DNA of 15,644 bases, taken from CAYJHC01 sp964369805. Lineage in GTDB: Bacteria > Bacillota > Clostridia > Peptostreptococcales > Anaerovoracaceae. The position numbers and the translations under genes were made by a program. The stretch covers positions 1 through 15,644 of the forward strand of contig CAYJFM010000041.1 in NCBI GenBank assembly GCA_964369805.1. Reading direction: 5' to 3'. Of this stretch, positions 7,128 through 14,815 are shown piece by piece; the stretch's first letter is position 1; each line of letters opens with the position of its first letter. Below the pieces are notes generated by a model, which worked only from the letters and a program-made list of their open reading frames with translations, searched no databases and was not told where the DNA came from.

Positions 7128-8390
7128 TTAGTCTCCTAAACCTGGATATAGATCAGTTAGTGTAGAAAAATAGTCTTTGGGAGTTTCTGCCTTTCTAATA
7201 AGCCTTGTATTTCCATCAGGCTGAAGAAGCACCTCAGCACTTTTTAATCTTCCATTATAGTTATATCCCATTGAATAACCATGAGCGCCTGTATCGTGAA
7301 TGACAAGCAGGTCCCCAGCCTTAGTTTCTGGTAGAAGTCTGTCAACTGCAAATTTATCATTGTTTTCGCAAAGTGAGCCTGTTACATCGTAGGTGTGGGT
7401 GAGAGCTGACCCTTCTTTGCCCATAACAGTTATATGATGGTAAGCTCCATAAATTGCTGGTCTCATAAGGTCGCAAGAGCAGGAATCAACCCCAAGGTAG
7501 TTTTTGTAAATATCCTTTGTATGTATAACCTTAGTTACCAAGTAGCCATAAGGGCCTGTTACAAATCTAGCTAATTCAGTGAAAATCGAAATTTCCATGC
7601 CAGTAGGTGTCACTATTTCCTCATAGACTTTCCTTACCTCTTCACCGATTTCTAAAATATCTACAGAGCTTTCTTCAGGTTTATATGGGATTCCAATTCC
7701 GCCTCCAAAATCTAAAAAGCTAATGTCTATTCCAATTTTTTCTTTAACTTCAATTGCCAGATTGAAGAGGGTTCTTGCTAGTGCTGGGTAGTAGTCACGA
7801 GTTAAATCAGCGCTCATAAGCATTGCATGGATACCAAAATTTTTCACACCTTTTTCTTTGAGAATGGTAAAGGCTTCTAGAAGCTGGTCTTTTGTCATTC
7901 CGAATTTAGAGTCAGTTAGATGACCCATGATGTGGCTTGTAAGAGTGAATTCACCACCTGGGTTATATCTACAGCAGATTGTATCAGGTATGCCGCAGTG
8001 GGCTTCTAGATAGTCAATGTGCGTTATGTCGTCTAGGTTGATTATTGCGCCTAGTTCTTTTGCAAGGATGAAGTCCTCTGCGGGGGTTTCGTTGCTTGTA
8101 AACATGATGTTTTGCCCGGTTATCCCTACATGCTTACTGAGCATTAGCTCGGTAAGGGAGGCGCAGTCTGTTCCGCAGCCCATATCTTTTAGAATGGAAA
8201 GTATAGCAGGGTTAGGCAGTGCTTTTACTGCAAAGTATTCTTTAAAGCCCTTGTTCCAGCTAAAAGCTTTATTTATTTTGGATAGATTGTCCCTAATAGC
8301 TTTCTCATCATAAATATGAAAAGGAGTAGGGTGAGTTTCTATAATTTTGTCTAGCTGAGTTTTGCTAAATGGTAGAGTTTTTTTATTCAT
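7128..8390 (-). CDS. lysA: Diaminopimelate decarboxylase-family enzyme (LysA type)
   Basis: This 420-residue protein is a fold-type III PLP decarboxylase. FAVKALPNP near residue 56 holds the cofactor Lys, HAMLMSAD follows mid-protein, FLDFGGGIGIPY binds the phosphate, and SCSCDLMRPAIYGAYHHI and GSLCENNDKFA near the C-terminus contain the partner-subunit active-site Cys and Asp. Ornithine/arginine and carboxynorspermidine decarboxylases share this fold. The surrounding dapH, aminotransferase and deacetylase genes make meso-diaminopimelate the most likely substrate, giving lysine. The sequence departs somewhat from classic LysA (AVKALPNP rather than the usual YAxKAN), as expected of a distinct subgroup. 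It starts 23 bases after dapH with an AGGAGA ribosome binding site. Confidence 0.87.
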   Translation of the reverse strand: MNKKTLPFSKTQLDKIIETHPTPFHIYDEKAIRDNLSKINKAFSWNKGFKEYFAVKALPNPAILSILKDMGCGTDCASLTELMLSKHVGITGQNIMFTSNETPAEDFILAKELGAIINLDDITHIDYLEAHCGIPDTICCRYNPGGEFTLTSHIMGHLTDSKFGMTKDQLLEAFTILKEKGVKNFGIHAMLMSADLTRDYYPALARTLFNLAIEVKEKIGIDISFLDFGGGIGIPYKPEESSVDILEIGEEVRKVYEEIVTPTGMEISIFTELARFVTGPYGYLVTKVIHTKDIYKNYLGVDSCSCDLMRPAIYGAYHHITVMGKEGSALTHTYDVTGSLCENNDKFAVDRLLPETKAGDLLVIHDTGAHGYSMGYNYNGRLKSAEVLLQPDGNTRLIRKAETPKDYFSTLTDLYPGLGD

Positions 8391-8413
8391 TGATATCTCC
8401 TATAGAAATAAAG

Positions 8414-9106
8414 TTAAAGCTTTCTAAGTGCATCCATGATTTCTGTTTTAGAAGCAGTTTTTTCGTCTTTTGTTTTGATAACTTTGCCTGGAACACCAGC
8501 TACAACACTGTTTGCTGGAATGTCTTCAATTACAATAGATCCAGCTGCAATTACCGAGTTTTCACCAACGCGAACACCTTCGATAACAACTGCATTTGCA
8601 CCAATTAGTACATTATCTTCAATTACTACAGGGTTAGCATTAGGAGGCTCAATTACTCCAGCCAAAACAGCACCAGCTCCGATATGGCAATTTTTACCAA
8701 CTGTTGCACGGCCGCCTAGAATAGCGCCCATATCAATCATAGTACCAGAACCAATTACTGCACCAATATTAATAATTGCACCCATCATGATAACTGCATT
8801 ATCTCCAATTTCAACCTGCTCACGAATCATAGCACCTGGCTCAATTCTAGCATTAATATTCTTAGTATCTAAAAGAGGAATTGCACTGTTTCTACAGTCG
8901 CTTTCAATTACCATATCCTCGATTTTATCTTCATTAGCCTCAATCACTGGCTTAATATCAGACCAATCACCAAAAACTACCTTATCCCCAGCACCAAAAA
9001 CTTTGCAGTGTGGAAAGTCTATAGGAGATTTTTCTTTTATATAAAGTTTGATAGGAGTCTTCTTAGTTGACTCGCTAATGTATTTAATTATTTCGTATGC
9101 ATCCAT
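8414..9106 (-). CDS. dapH: 2,3,4,5-tetrahydropyridine-2,6-dicarboxylate N-acetyltransferase
   Basis: This 230-residue protein has the full length and architecture of DapH. A short alpha/beta N-terminal domain (about 1-80) is followed by a left-handed beta helix of hexapeptide repeats (about 85-205), with stretches such as ARIEPGAMIREQVEIGD and GGRATVGKNCHIGAGAVLAG. The loop VIEPPNANPVVIED is characteristic of DapH. The enzyme acetylates tetrahydrodipicolinate with acetyl-CoA, opening the acetylase route to diaminopimelate used by many Firmicutes. It is the first gene of the - strand unit dapH-lysA-aminotransferase. Its ATG is preceded by an AAAGGAA ribosome binding site and by the promoter candidate at 9191-9220. 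Confidence 0.95.
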   Translation of the reverse strand: MDAYEIIKYISESTKKTPIKLYIKEKSPIDFPHCKVFGAGDKVVFGDWSDIKPVIEANEDKIEDMVIESDCRNSAIPLLDTKNINARIEPGAMIREQVEIGDNAVIMMGAIINIGAVIGSGTMIDMGAILGGRATVGKNCHIGAGAVLAGVIEPPNANPVVIEDNVLIGANAVVIEGVRVGENSVIAAGSIVIEDIPANSVVAGVPGKVIKTKDEKTASKTEIMDALRKL

Positions 9107-9190
9107 ATTACTTATTCCTTTCAGTAAAACACTTTAAATTATAATAGCAGCACGGACTAATCATGCAAAGATGTTAGCTAATGCCTATTG

Positions 9191-9220
9191 ATTATAAGGG
9201 TTTTTATGCCCTTAAGCCAA
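9191..9220 (-). promoter_or_regulatory. Candidate dapH operon promoter with an inverted repeat in its spacer
   Basis: On the - strand, TTGGCT (9220-9215) and TATAAT (9196-9191) are 18 bases apart. TAAGGG/CCCTTA arms (9195-9200 and 9209-9214, 8-base loop) fill the spacer and touch the -10 box. This could be an operator or just a chance palindrome. The resulting leader would be about 80 bases. No lysine riboswitch consensus was recognised in it. Confidence 0.4.
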
Positions 9221-9251
9221 CATTAATAATGATAACATATTACAGGAAAAC

Positions 9252-9280
9252 TTGCAAAAACTTCAAAAAAACATCATAAT
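9252..9280 (+). promoter_or_regulatory. Candidate promoter for the divergent deacetylase gene
   Basis: TTGCAA (9252-9257) and CATAAT (9275-9280) are spaced by 17 bases and lie 29 bases before the GTG start. The leader is short and holds an AAGGAG ribosome binding site at about 9296-9301. Confidence 0.45.
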
Positions 9281-9309
9281 GTAAATAATAATTTTAAGGA
9301 GAGTAAGAA

Positions 9310-10410
9310 GTGATAGAGAAACTAATTGAATATAGAAGAAACCTACATATGATACCAGAACTTGACAAGGATCTGCCACGTACATTTATGTATATTAAAG
9401 AAAAACTGGAGACATTGAGCTGCAAATTAATGTATCCAGATACAAACGCTATAGCAGCGTATTTTGACTTTGGAAGGGAAGAGACCTTAGCCTACAGAAG
9501 TGATATGGATGCACTAGCAATAAAAGAAAAAACAACTCATGAATATAAGTCTACACATGATGGCAAAATGCACGGCTGCGGACATGACGGTCATATGGCT
9601 ATGCTTTTAGTTTTTGCAGAGTACTTAGATGAGCTTAAGGAACAACCCAAAAATAATGTAATGCTGATTTTTCAGCCAGCAGAGGAGACTACTGGCGGTG
9701 CAAAAGACATTTGTGAGAGTGGAATATTTGAAAAGTATAATATAAAAAGAACCTATGGCTGCCATCTTTGGCCAGACTTACCAAAGGGAGTTATTGGTGC
9801 AAGGGCTGGAGGAATGATGTCCAAGTGCAGTGAGGTTGTTGTTGAAATTGAAGGCTTGAGTACCCATATTGCTAAGGCTAGTGAGGGAAGAGATGCCATG
9901 GTTGCCGGGGCAAAATTTATTCTGGATGCCTATGAGATGGAGAGAGAAGAAGTTTCACCAGAAGTTTTTAGGCTTTTGAAGTTTGGTAAGATGACAAGCG
10001 GTTCTGTAGGAAATGCGATCAGTGCATACACCTATATAAAAGGAAGTCTTAGAGCTTTTGATATGGACACTTTTAATTTTATGAAGGATAGGCTAAGGCA
10101 AATCGCAGAGAAAATCGAAAAAGAAACAGGCTGTAAGTTTACTATAGCAGTTGCGGAAGGTTACCCTCCAGTTATTAATGATGAGGAGCTTTTTAATAGT
10201 ATTAAAGCAAAGCTATCAAGTGACATTACTGTTTTGCCTGAACCCTCAATGACAGGAGAAGATTTTTCTTTTTACGGAGAGAAAGGAGAAAGTTTTTTCT
10301 TCTTCCTAGGAATTGGAACAGATATGCCCCTTCATGCAGATAATTTTGACTTTGATGAAGGTGCTCTTGAGAGGGGAGTAGAATTTTATAAGAAGCTGCT
10401 AATTGTGTAG
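9310..10410 (+). CDS. M20-family amidohydrolase, probable N-acetyldiaminopimelate deacetylase
   Basis: This 366-residue protein is an M20 metallo-amidohydrolase. Visible metal-site motifs are YRSDMDAL, HGCGHDGHMA (Cys90, His92), QPAEETTGG with the catalytic and metal Glu pair (125-126), YGCHLWPDLP, MTGEDFSF and the final PLHADNF His. A dimerisation-type insert occupies about residues 175-285. The family removes acyl groups from amino acids (hippurate, N-acetylcysteine, N-acetyl-diaminopimelate). Because it sits opposite dapH and the aminotransferase, the likely reaction is release of acetate from N-acetyl-L,L-diaminopimelate, the last step special to the acetylase route. It starts with GTG 9310, supported by an AAGGAG site. 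It is on the opposite strand from its pathway partners, so they share an intergenic control region, not a transcript. Confidence 0.87.
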   Translation: MIEKLIEYRRNLHMIPELDKDLPRTFMYIKEKLETLSCKLMYPDTNAIAAYFDFGREETLAYRSDMDALAIKEKTTHEYKSTHDGKMHGCGHDGHMAMLLVFAEYLDELKEQPKNNVMLIFQPAEETTGGAKDICESGIFEKYNIKRTYGCHLWPDLPKGVIGARAGGMMSKCSEVVVEIEGLSTHIAKASEGRDAMVAGAKFILDAYEMEREEVSPEVFRLLKFGKMTSGSVGNAISAYTYIKGSLRAFDMDTFNFMKDRLRQIAEKIEKETGCKFTIAVAEGYPPVINDEELFNSIKAKLSSDITVLPEPSMTGEDFSFYGEKGESFFFFLGIGTDMPLHADNFDFDEGALERGVEFYKKLLIV

Positions 10411-10487
10411 TAAGTATAAGAATAAGTTATTATTAAGGTAGGTTATGGAAAATATGAACCCTCTAATATGAGTAGGAGAAATATTAT

Positions 10488-12245
10488 ATGATAACAAAGA
10501 AATTTCAAAACATATTAATAATAGATATTATACTAATTGGAATACTAGGGGTAATAAGGTACAACTATTTAAATGATATTGGAGACTATCAATATGTTGG
10601 GATTATATCCTTTATCTTAGATACAGTGGTGTTTTCTGGAATAGTTTTTCACTGGATAATAAGTATTTACCTTAGAGTTATGCACAGAGACATTAGAAAC
10701 TATCTTATATTACTAGGATTATCAGCCATATTGTGGATGTTTGTAAAAGGCATAAAATGGACTGCTTTTGAGTATTTTGATTTGGAAGCCCGTTTTACTT
10801 GGTACTGTTTTTATATTTTTATGATAATTATACCTGTTTTAGGTCTTCTTACCGCCTTATCAATAAACAAAGGGAAGGATTATAAAATAAATTGGAAGTG
10901 GAACTTACTATTTGTACCTGCAATAATTCTTATCATTTTTGTTATGACCAACGATTATCATCAAGCTGTATTTATATTTAATGTAAATTTTGAAAATTGG
11001 AACGAAGACTACTCCTATGGGAGGGGATATTTTATCATAGCAGCCTTCATATCAGCTATTGTTGTTGCCACAGCAGTAGTATTAATTAGAAACTGGAGAA
11101 AGTCTAATAGAAATAAAGGAGTATACCTTCCTGGCCTTGTTATTGTAATAGGTACAGCATATTTTCTTTTATATGGGACCAATAGACTTTTTGCTAATTA
11201 CATTTTGGACTTAACCTCATTTTCTTGTTTGATATTTGTTTTATTTTGGGAATCCTATATTCAAATTGGAGTTATACCATCTAATATTAACCATAAGAGA
11301 TTTTTTGAAAACTCAAACTTATCCACACAGGTTCTAAGCAAAGAGGGAGAAATACAAATTAAATCCCTAGATGCAAGGCCAATAAAATCAGAAGAACTTT
11401 CTAAACTAAAAGAGGAAAGAAGGTTAATAAAAGGAGGCAAAGTAGAAAAAAATCTGGCTCCGATAAAAGATGGCTATATGATATGGGAAAAGGATATATG
11501 GCAAATTACTTCAATGAATGTAGAGCTATCTGAAATAAGAGAGTACTTAAACAAAGAAGTTAGGCTTATGGAAGAAGAGAAAAATATTGAAGAGAAGCGG
11601 AGCCGAATTAAAAAGCTAGACCAAATTTACAGTCTAATGGATAAAGAAATTCTTCCTTCACTAGAAAAAATTGAAAAGCTAATTAAGAAAAGCCAGGGAA
11701 AGGACAGCATAGAAAAAGAGGAAGATAAACATGAACATGGATATGGACATGGACATGGACATGGAAATACAGAACTACTTGAAGACAATTTATTAAAGAG
11801 GATAAATATAATCTCATGCTACGTTAAAAGAAAAAGCAATTTATTATTACAGATAGAAAACAATGCAGGGATTTCAAATTCAGATATGATTAGTTGTTAT
11901 AATGAGTCATTTAAGGGATTAGGACTGCTAGGTGCATACTGTCATGTAAACTACAACCTTCCAAGGGAGGTAAATAATAATATTCATTTACTTTGCTATG
12001 ACTTTTTCCAAATGATTGTAGAAGAAACAGATTTTAGAATAAATGAAATTTTTATAAACTGTTTTAAGGATGAGAGAGCTATTCGCTTTAGCCTTAACTT
12101 ATCAAAGGTAAGAGACTTCTCAAGGGAAACTTTTAAGAGTTTTGAAGAAGAACTAAGGCCTTTTGGTGGATACATTAAAGTAGAAGAAGAGGATGAGAGT
12201 CAAAATATACTACTCTTTTTTGAAGATGTAAAGGGGGTGAATTAG
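10488..12245 (+). CDS. Multi-pass membrane sensor with degenerate histidine-kinase-like C-terminus and His-rich insert
   Basis: This 585-residue protein begins with about eight hydrophobic helices (residues 8-265), like the 7TM N-terminal regions of some histidine kinases. A PAS-like or linker region follows (about 270-345). A long charged coiled coil (about 350-410) leads into a His-rich insert HEHGYGHGHGHG (415-426). The last 150 residues resemble a dimerisation plus ATPase region in length and in predicted helix-strand order, ending in FGGYIKVEEED. I see no phospho-acceptor His motif, no N-box Asn and no glycine-rich ATP lid, so it is probably not an active kinase. Its stop is one base before the start of the next gene, an apparently active kinase, so the two probably form a complex. 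The His cluster could bind Ni, Zn or Co, which is inference. No named family was recognised with certainty. Confidence 0.75.
   Translation: MITKKFQNILIIDIILIGILGVIRYNYLNDIGDYQYVGIISFILDTVVFSGIVFHWIISIYLRVMHRDIRNYLILLGLSAILWMFVKGIKWTAFEYFDLEARFTWYCFYIFMIIIPVLGLLTALSINKGKDYKINWKWNLLFVPAIILIIFVMTNDYHQAVFIFNVNFENWNEDYSYGRGYFIIAAFISAIVVATAVVLIRNWRKSNRNKGVYLPGLVIVIGTAYFLLYGTNRLFANYILDLTSFSCLIFVLFWESYIQIGVIPSNINHKRFFENSNLSTQVLSKEGEIQIKSLDARPIKSEELSKLKEERRLIKGGKVEKNLAPIKDGYMIWEKDIWQITSMNVELSEIREYLNKEVRLMEEEKNIEEKRSRIKKLDQIYSLMDKEILPSLEKIEKLIKKSQGKDSIEKEEDKHEHGYGHGHGHGNTELLEDNLLKRINIISCYVKRKSNLLLQIENNAGISNSDMISCYNESFKGLGLLGAYCHVNYNLPREVNNNIHLLCYDFFQMIVEETDFRINEIFINCFKDERAIRFSLNLSKVRDFSRETFKSFEEELRPFGGYIKVEEEDESQNILLFFEDVKGVN
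11730..11765 (+). repeat. In-frame 6-base tandem repeat encoding a His-Gly tract
   Basis: Six consecutive units of CATGGA or one-base variants (CATGAA, CATGGA, TATGGA, then three identical CATGGA units at 11748-11765). The reading frame gives HEHGYGHGHGHG. Gain or loss of a unit changes the protein by two residues without a frameshift. Confidence 0.9.
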
Positions 12246-12246
12246 T

Positions 12247-13605
12247 ATGGAATTTGGAACTATTTCACCTGAAAAATTTAGCATACTAATTATAATAATG
12301 ATTTTAAGTTTACTGTTTATAACTGGTTCAACAGCTGTTAACTTAACTTATAATAAAAGAAAGAAACATATTGCTTTTAATATGGCTCTGTTAGCCTTTA
12401 CGGCAATAAATCTTATAGGGATACTTGAGGCTAATAAATATTTTGCAGGGAGAAGGCTAGAAGATATAAAGTTGACAGGAGAAGCAATATTGCAAATTCC
12501 TTACTCTATTCAATGCATAATTGGAGCTGCTATTATAGTAATTGCAATAGTTCAGATATACGGAGCATTTAAGTATGGAAAGAAGAATTTCTATGATTCT
12601 GCTGTAAAAGAAGTTATAGAAAACCTTCCTACAGGAGTTGCATTTTACAATGAAAAAGGATTTTTAAGCTTATCAAATGAAATTATGCATAATTTGAGCT
12701 TAGAACTTACCAACAAGGATTTGCAAAACGGAAAAGAGTTTCGAATGGATTTAAATCAGCTACAAGACACTAAAAGCTGCCTAATAAAAGGTNNNNNNNN
12801 NNAGAACCCTGTGTTTATCTTAGAAAACAAAAGTGTTTGGAAATTTTCTAACTCAATAGAGGAAATTAATGGTGAGAAATTCACTAAGCTTAGAGCAGAT
12901 GATATAACAGAGACATATAAGCTAACAGAAACTATAGAGAAAGAAAATAAAAAACTCAGGGAAGAGCAAAAGAAAATAAAAGAATACATGAATAAGCTGG
13001 ATGAGTATATAGCAGAAGAAGAAACCTTAAAAATTAAGATGATGGTTCATGACGACTTCGGAGAGCTAATTGCACTTACAGTAAGAGCATATGAACTAGG
13101 GGGAACCAAAGAAGAAAAGAGGGCTATACTTCAAGGCTGGGAAAGGCTACGTGAAAAGATGAAGTCTTTGGAAGCAAACAACTGGCAGTATAAAGCTTCT
13201 CAGGAGAATCAAGAAGAGGAAGTTTATCGAGAGTCAGATGTTGATGAGGGACGTAGCCTGGATAGAGTATTGCAATTTGCAAAGCTTCTAAGTTGCAAAG
13301 TTCAAATTGAAGGGAGTATTCCAGAGGATCCTAGGCAAAATGAACTAATTATTCACGCAATTTATGAATCTGTAAAAAACGCCGTTTACCATGCAAAGGC
13401 AAATAAGGTGTCGGTCGTAATCAGGGAAACAGAAGAAAATGTAGTGCTGAAAATCCACAATGAGGACCAGAAAGTACCGAAAACAATAATAGAAGGCGGA
13501 GGTCTTTCTAATTTGAGAAAAAAGACTATGAAATTAGGTGGAAGTATGGAAGTCCTTACTCATGATGGAATAACCTTAATGCTTGTACTTAAAAAGGAAT
13601 GTTAG
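12247..13605 (+). CDS. Membrane sensor histidine kinase (HisKA_3-like, NarL-type partner)
   Basis: This protein is 452 residues as assembled. Three transmembrane helices occupy about residues 10-105. A PAS-like domain (about 118-210) is interrupted by a 10-N assembly gap. A coiled coil (about 220-262) leads to MVHDDFGELI with candidate phospho-acceptor His268, resembling the HDxxGQ box of HisKA_3 kinases. The ATPase domain (about 360-450) has an N-box in ESVKNAVYHA and a glycine lid GGGLSNLRKK. The usual D-x-G box reads less clearly (HNEDQ). It should autophosphorylate and pass phosphate to the response regulator encoded 10 bases downstream. It starts one base after the preceding sensor-like gene, behind a GGGGGTG ribosome binding site inside that gene. 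The frame is continuous across the Ns, so the real gene is probably intact, but its true length there is unknown. Confidence 0.85.
   Translation: MEFGTISPEKFSILIIIMILSLLFITGSTAVNLTYNKRKKHIAFNMALLAFTAINLIGILEANKYFAGRRLEDIKLTGEAILQIPYSIQCIIGAAIIVIAIVQIYGAFKYGKKNFYDSAVKEVIENLPTGVAFYNEKGFLSLSNEIMHNLSLELTNKDLQNGKEFRMDLNQLQDTKSCLIKGXXXXNPVFILENKSVWKFSNSIEEINGEKFTKLRADDITETYKLTETIEKENKKLREEQKKIKEYMNKLDEYIAEEETLKIKMMVHDDFGELIALTVRAYELGGTKEEKRAILQGWERLREKMKSLEANNWQYKASQENQEEEVYRESDVDEGRSLDRVLQFAKLLSCKVQIEGSIPEDPRQNELIIHAIYESVKNAVYHAKANKVSVVIRETEENVVLKIHNEDQKVPKTIIEGGGLSNLRKKTMKLGGSMEVLTHDGITLMLVLKKEC
12793..12802. other. Assembly gap (10 Ns)
   Basis: Ten undetermined bases lie inside the PAS-like part of the histidine kinase gene. 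Coding continues in the same frame on both sides. The gap length may be an estimate. Confidence 0.98.
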
Positions 13606-13615
13606 GAGGTAGAAA

Positions 13616-14257
13616 ATGTATAATGTACTAATTATAGATGATCAAAAAAGTTCTAGAGAACTCATGCGATATGTTGTCTTAGAGAGCAATGACTATAAAC
13701 TTGTAGGTTCCTTAGAAGATGCAGAGAAAGCCTTAGAATTTTGTAAAGAAACCAAGGTGGACTTAATCCTGATGGATATTTACACTGCAGGAAAAGAAAA
13801 TGGAATAAAAGCAGCTAACATGGTTAAAAGGCACAAGAGTGATATAAAAATAATAATTGTTACATTTATGGTTCAGCAAGAACATATTGAGAAAGCTAGG
13901 AAGATAGGCTGTGAAGGATTTTGGTATAAGGACTATAGTACCATAAAGCTTCTTGAAGTCATGGATAGGGTTATGAATGGTGAATTTGTTTATCCAGATA
14001 AATTACCTGTCATTAAAATTGGCCTTGCTAATGCTTCTGAATTCACAAAACAAGAGTTGAAGGTGCTGCAACATAAAGTTAATGGTTACTCCCATAGTGA
14101 AACCTGTGAAATGCTTGGCATTACAAGAAGCACATTAAATTACCATATCAGTAATTTAAAAGACAAGACAGGCTATAGCAATTTACTAAAACTTGCCATA
14201 GATGTTTCTATGAAAAAATTTATTATTTCTGAAGAAAAATCTGAAGAAGAAATATAA
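13616..14257 (+). CDS. NarL/LuxR-type response regulator
   Basis: This 213-residue protein has an N-terminal receiver domain (1-120) with acidic pair Asp8/Asp9, phospho-acceptor Asp54 in LILMDIYT, Thr83 in IIIVTF and Lys105 in FWYKDYS, all expected of an active receiver. The C-terminal part (about 135-200) is a helix-turn-helix of LuxR type: EFTKQELKVLQHKVNGYSHSE, then LGITRSTLNYHISNLKDKTG. It is somewhat divergent, with Ser and Asn at places where the family usually has Thr and Val (TVxxH). It should bind promoter DNA after phosphorylation by the kinase encoded 10 bases upstream. A strong AGGAGG ribosome binding site precedes the ATG. A long inverted repeat follows its stop. Confidence 0.92.
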   Translation: MYNVLIIDDQKSSRELMRYVVLESNDYKLVGSLEDAEKALEFCKETKVDLILMDIYTAGKENGIKAANMVKRHKSDIKIIIVTFMVQQEHIEKARKIGCEGFWYKDYSTIKLLEVMDRVMNGEFVYPDKLPVIKIGLANASEFTKQELKVLQHKVNGYSHSETCEMLGITRSTLNYHISNLKDKTGYSNLLKLAIDVSMKKFIISEEKSEEEI

Positions 14258-14260
14258 CTT

Positions 14261-14327
14261 GTAGAAGATGTAAAACACCCATATATTTGTAAAACTATAC
14301 AAATGTATGGGGTATTTTATCTTCTGT
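14261..14327 (+). repeat. Long imperfect inverted repeat between response regulator and pseudo-receiver genes
   Basis: GAAGAT (14264-14269) pairs with ATCTTC (14319-14324). Further in, AAAA, ACCC, ATA and TATTTGTA pair with the matching right arm, broken by a few mismatches and small bulges, around a loop of about five bases near 14292-14295. It starts just after the response regulator stop at 14257. No clear T run follows, so it could be a weak terminator, an mRNA processing or stability stem, or an operator. Confidence 0.65.
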
Positions 14328-14373
14328 AAGAATATAATGTGTGTAAATTAATAAGCAAAAGGAGGGGATTCGT

Positions 14374-14760
14374 ATGAATAAGACAGTGATGCTTTGCATA
14401 GGAAACAGCTTGATGTTAGAAGGTATAGTAAATATGCTTAAAACAAAAAACCCATCTATTGTGACTAGAGAAGAACGGAACACTAACATATTTGAAAACT
14501 CTGCTAAAGCTTATAAACCTGAAACAATAGTTGTCGAAGTAAAGGGGGAAGAACCATATAGTTTAGACGATTGGAACTTAAAACTTCGGGAGTTAAAAAG
14601 AGCTTTGCCAAAGACTAAAATCGCAATAATTGTTGATGATGAGAACTATCCAGAGACAGCTAGGCAAGTTAAAATCCAAAAGAAAAAGGGCAATGTTGAT
14701 CTTTTCTTTTACACAACTTCAGGGCTAAGCTACATAGCTGATGCAATAGATAGTTTATAA
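14374..14760 (+). CDS. Stand-alone pseudo-receiver-like protein
   Basis: This 128-residue soluble protein has the size and alternating strand-helix pattern of a lone receiver domain: VMLCIGNSLMLEGIVNML, then TIVVEV, then KTKIAIIVDD, and finally LFFYTTSGLSYIADAI. Compared with a functional receiver, the acidic pair after the first strand is Gly-Asn (residues 10-11), the phospho-acceptor position appears to be Glu in VVEV, and the conserved Lys near the end is Thr. It therefore probably cannot be phosphorylated normally. A Glu at that site can mimic a phosphorylated state in engineered receivers, which makes a permanently switched-on protein-protein adaptor conceivable. It has a good AGGAGGGG ribosome binding site, and a TATAAT-like sequence lies at 14333-14338. 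The receiver assignment rests on pattern alone. Confidence 0.6.
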   Translation: MNKTVMLCIGNSLMLEGIVNMLKTKNPSIVTREERNTNIFENSAKAYKPETIVVEVKGEEPYSLDDWNLKLRELKRALPKTKIAIIVDDENYPETARQVKIQKKKGNVDLFFYTTSGLSYIADAIDSL

Positions 14761-14815
14761 TTTTAGTATATAAATAAAAAGGGAGTGTAATTACTTAGAA
14801 TTAAGGAGGAGTAAA

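Noticed and set aside
8017..8313. 98-residue + strand ORF opposite the decarboxylase gene
   Set aside because: It lies wholly inside a well-conserved gene on the other strand, with no ribosome binding site and no family resemblance.
8436..9044. 202-residue + strand ORF opposite dapH
   Set aside because: It is the mirror of the hexapeptide repeats of dapH, has low-complexity Ile/Pro/Ala/Ser composition, no ribosome binding site and no recognisable domain.
9107..9309. Lysine riboswitch or T-box leader upstream of dapH
   Set aside because: Neither the conserved lysine riboswitch motifs nor the T-box GGTGGNACC motif is visible on either strand. Only a short hairpin in a possible promoter spacer is seen.
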